NCBI GenBank assembly: GCA_949775045.1
Contig: OX459098.1
Span: 14,927,207-14,991,206, forward strand
Origin: Metridium senile
Taxonomy: Eukaryota > Cnidaria > Anthozoa > Actiniaria > Metridiidae
Direction of reading: 5' to 3'
DNA length: 64,000 bases
This document shows, piece by piece, positions 60,341 to 64,000 of the stretch (positions within the stretch are counted from its first letter, which is position 1; the number at the start of each line of letters is the position of its first letter). Below the pieces are notes generated by a model. It was given only the letters and a program-made list of their open reading frames with translations, was not told the DNA's origin and ran no database searches. The position numbers were made by a program, and so were the translations under genes.

Positions 60341-60785
60341 TCATGTATGCGTCTTAAAAGTGTTAACAGGGGCTGGAGGGGGGTCATGATATCAATTTTC
60401 AAATTTGTAGCCAATTCATGAATTCTCGTGTCACAAGAACACTAAAATTCAAAACCGTGCCCGAATGATTTTTACGAATCAAGCACCAAAACTGTTACGG
60501 ATAAAGAAAACCCCTTTCCAGCTTCTGTGTCGACACAACGTGTACGTTTACAACGTTTACCGAAGATGTAATCAATAATATATTCTAAAGTTATCTATCT
60601 TAGTTGTACAATTATCGTTTTCGCTCATTATTTATTCTCTTTCTTGTACATTGTGTCCGCTGTAGAATCGACGGTCTCTTCTTTGACGCAAACTCCCTAA
60701 GCAACGAGCTGAACTTTGATCCAGGTCTAATGTTATGGAAGAGAAAGGTTCCGGAGAGATATAGCGCGAACGAACGTGATCCGTT

Positions 60786-61149
60786 AAGGCCGATTTACAC
60801 GGCACGATTGTCGTGTGCGACTTGTAGTATACGACTCAAATGAGCTCCAAGTCGTGTCGTGTACTGAAATGCCCCTACGACTTGCCTACGACTGACACAC
60901 GCGACCTACAATTTGTAGTAGGATTTTGAACCAAGAATCAAAACCCTACGACTTGTCGTAGGAAAATGACGTGATTTGTCCCATATTAGGACTGGAACTA
61001 GTATTTCGGCCAATCACTCACTATTTTAGCAATGGCGTATACGAATCGTATACGACTAGTCGTGTGCGTGTGAATGGTACCTACTACATGCTGTAGGTAA
61101 ATCGTATACTACAGTCGTAGGTCAAAATCGTATCGTGTAAATCGGCCTT
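60786..61149. mobile_element. MITE with AAGGCCGATT ends, copy 2
   Basis: Starts aaggccgatttacacggcac and ends cgtgtaaatcggcctt. The interior is a series of TACGACT/AGTCGTA motifs. Same family as 24655-25233. Confidence 0.72.
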
Positions 61150-61400
61150 TATAAGGCAAACGCCTTCAGCGCGAGCATTCTTAACAAGCGCCGGTCTATC
61201 TTTTTCGGCAACTCGATTAATCCTCAACTCGTTGCGCCGGAATTCTCGTCTAAAATGAAGGGATGGTTTTTAGTATTTTATTTTAGTGAATAAGTGTGTG
61301 TTTGATTGAATTTTGTTTCGTTTCGTTTAGAAAATAATCGGTGTTCTCCAAAGAGGGCCTGATTGAACTGATTCTGCCCAACGTCTAGACAGTAAATTTA

Positions 61401-61604
61401 CAGTGCGAATCAAAAAACCGTGGGCACCTAGAAATATTTTAGAAATCGTTTATTATTCGTTGAACAACTCAGAAACAATCACGCAAAAAAATTTGTCTGT
61501 AGTATGATAAATCTTTTGTAGTTAGTTGTTTGTGAGTTGTTCAACGAACAATAAACGATTTCTAAAATATTTCTGGGTGCACCACGGTTTTTGGATTCGC
61601 TCTT
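61401..61604. mobile_element. CAGTGCGAATC-end MITE, copy 3
   Basis: Left end intact, right end degraded (gattcgctctt), TA on both sides. Confidence 0.8.
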
Positions 61605-61769
61605 TAATTATATCCGTAATCTTTTATCATTATGAATAAACTAATATGATATTTGAATAATGTAATGTATGAATTAATTGAGTATTTAATTAGTTGATTA
61701 GATATTTAATTAATAAGATATTTATTACCTCATGTGATTAATTGCAAAACAATTCCAGTTTTAACGCCA

Positions 61770-61917
61770 GGGGCCGGTTGTACGAAGGGTAGATAAAGTT
61801 ATCCGCGGATAAAAGTTATCCACTGCATAGGTTTTTTATAGATTTTGATCCGCTGGATAAGTAACTAAAGGATTTATCCCGTGGATCGCGCTATTCACCC
61901 TTCGTACAACCGGCCCC
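61770..61917. mobile_element. 148-bp foldback, GGGGCCGGTTGTACGAAGGG ends
   Basis: Ends ggggccggttgtacgaaggg and the exact complement cccttcgtacaaccggcccc. The arms continue with ttatccgcggat/atccgctggat. Confidence 0.82.
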
Positions 61918-62066
61918 AGAACTACATCCGAAACGGTAAAATGGTAGTAGACTTGCCACAAGTCACCCTCTCTTATTTATATTTATTCTTTCGTACTGAA
62001 AAGCGGGGCTGCCGACTTTGAGAAAGTCCAAATGGTAGCTAATAGATCGAATGATAAAATTATTTA

Positions 62067-62239
62067 CACCTAATTGCAAGAACGTTGTCCTGGCTTTTGT
62101 AATTTAGTGGGAAAGCAATTAATTCAAAGACAAAAGAAGAGCACTCAAGCTGAACACTTTCTTTTGTTATTCCTGATATTCCTTTGTTACTAAATTACTA
62201 ATGTTCTTTTTTCATATGACAACATTCTTGCACTAGGTG
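62067..62239. mobile_element. About 170-bp MITE, copy 2
   Basis: Ends cacctaattgcaagaacg and attcttgcactaggtg, TA on both sides; pairs with 15120-15283 in the Dicer intron. Confidence 0.75.
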
Positions 62240-62494
62240 TATGTAATTTAAAAAAATGGATCGTTCGGAACGTGTTTCGGTGGAGATTTTTGCGTAAAAA
62301 TAGGGATTGTTTTGCAGTTTATTGATGTAAGGATGTGATCAAAAACTGCTTAGTTTAAAATAAGTTATTATATTTCATGTATAACATGTTTTAATAGGCT
62401 GTTGATATCAATATTTGATAAATGTACAACGCCTGATAGAATAAACGTAGTCAGTAGTCTGTGCTTCAACTTGAATTGAACTTTATTCTGTCAC

Positions 62495-62664
62495 GGGCGG
62501 ATCCAGAAATTTGTCAGGGGGTGTCCAAATTGCAAATGAAGGGCTCCTAAGGTGTTAGAGGGTGTCCGGTCCCTAATTGTCTTAAATTAAATAGGGGTAC
62601 GTAATTAATTGCGGCGCTAGGGGGTTGTCAGGTGCCACTAGGGACCTCCCTAGACCCGCCCCTG
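62495..62664. repeat. Dispersed repeat, GGATCCAGAAATTTGTCAGG type, copy 2
   Basis: Starts cgggcggatccagaaatttg; the right end ctagacccgcccctga is an inverted echo of the left end, absent from copy 1 at 27851-27990. Confidence 0.65.
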
Positions 62665-63124
62665 ATACCCGTAGCATTATTAGACAATGACAATTGGAAG
62701 GGCATCCCATACATGAAAATGGAGAGATCCTGGTAAGGTATCGGCGTACTGTCCGAGTGGGCTTGTCAACAAATGAGCTTTACCTCCAAAAAGTACCATA
62801 TGTCATTGTTGATGTGAGGACACTCGAAACGTGAACACGACTATTTTAGTTAATTATTTTCGTAACATTTTACTACAACGAAACTTCTAAAAATCAAGCA
62901 TTGATCTCATTCAAATATACTGAGTGTTAATAATAAGTGATATTTCTCATCTTTTTGCTCAAGGGCGAGTTTCCTGTAAAATGGTACGAAAAGTATTCCC
63001 ACTCATTTTGGATCCCATATTTTCTCTTCTCTTTCCCATTCACTGGGAAAGAGGAATGATTCAAGTTTAATCGACATATCTATAATACGTGATTGAAATG
63101 AAATCGAAAATAAGGTTAATAAAT
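62665..63124. other. No feature recognised
   Basis: AT-rich DNA without convincing ORFs or terminal repeats. Confidence 0.4.

Positions 63125-64000
<876 letters not shown>

Noticed and set aside
60604..60843. A possible exon (acceptor-like ctgtag at about 60663, DGLFFDANSL..., then gttaag near 60783)
   Set aside because: No recognisable domain, no partner exon, and it runs straight into a MITE; left as unproven.

Overview
The window is nuclear DNA from an animal: AT-rich, intron-rich and packed with short inverted-repeat transposons. Penelope-type retroelement remains, hammerhead-like motifs and many TA-flanked MITE families point to an invertebrate, most likely a cnidarian such as a sea anemone or coral. 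That assignment is inference; no taxonomic marker is present.

Three multi-exon genes were assembled by hand from splice sites. In each, every exon-exon phase agrees and the summed coding length is divisible by three. (1) Positions 22681 down to 9798, minus strand: a Dicer of about 2001 residues in 12 exons. It has DUF283, PAZ, two catalytically intact RNase III domains and a C-terminal dsRBD, but the N-terminal helicase has lost its ATPase motifs. (2) Positions 37852 down to 25704, minus strand: APLF, a DNA double-strand-break factor of about 503 residues in 8 exons. It has FHA, a Ku-binding motif, a Gly-Arg run, two PBZ zinc fingers and an acidic histone-binding tail. (3) Positions 38770 to 58786, plus strand: a type II membrane metallopeptidase of the glutamate carboxypeptidase II family, about 764 residues in 17 exons. 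It keeps all zinc ligands and the catalytic glutamate, but its glutamate-recognition pocket is altered. APLF and the peptidase are divergent, with about 0.9 kb between their start codons.

Layout: 1-457 has nothing recognisable. 458-8119 is a striking composite of three 264-bp MITEs and four 1716-bp core units, framed by a TA duplication. 8122-9797 holds MITEs and the Dicer 3' flank. 9798-22681 is Dicer, with repeat-filled introns. 22682-25703 is intergenic, with nested foldback elements. 25704-37852 is APLF; its introns hold a MITE interrupted by a Penelope fragment, minisatellites and several foldbacks. 37853-38769 is the shared promoter. 38770-58786 is the peptidase, whose introns hold at least eight MITEs, hammerhead-like repeats, a LINE tail and large simple repeats. 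58787-64000 is gene-poor, with six foldback or MITE elements and a long (TA)n palindrome.

The three genes do not form a pathway: small-RNA processing, DNA end joining and peptide hydrolysis simply lie side by side. The most noteworthy points are the TA-framed composite array, the helicase-dead Dicer with three independent in-frame repeat expansions, and the hammerhead-like motifs in Penelope-type repeats.
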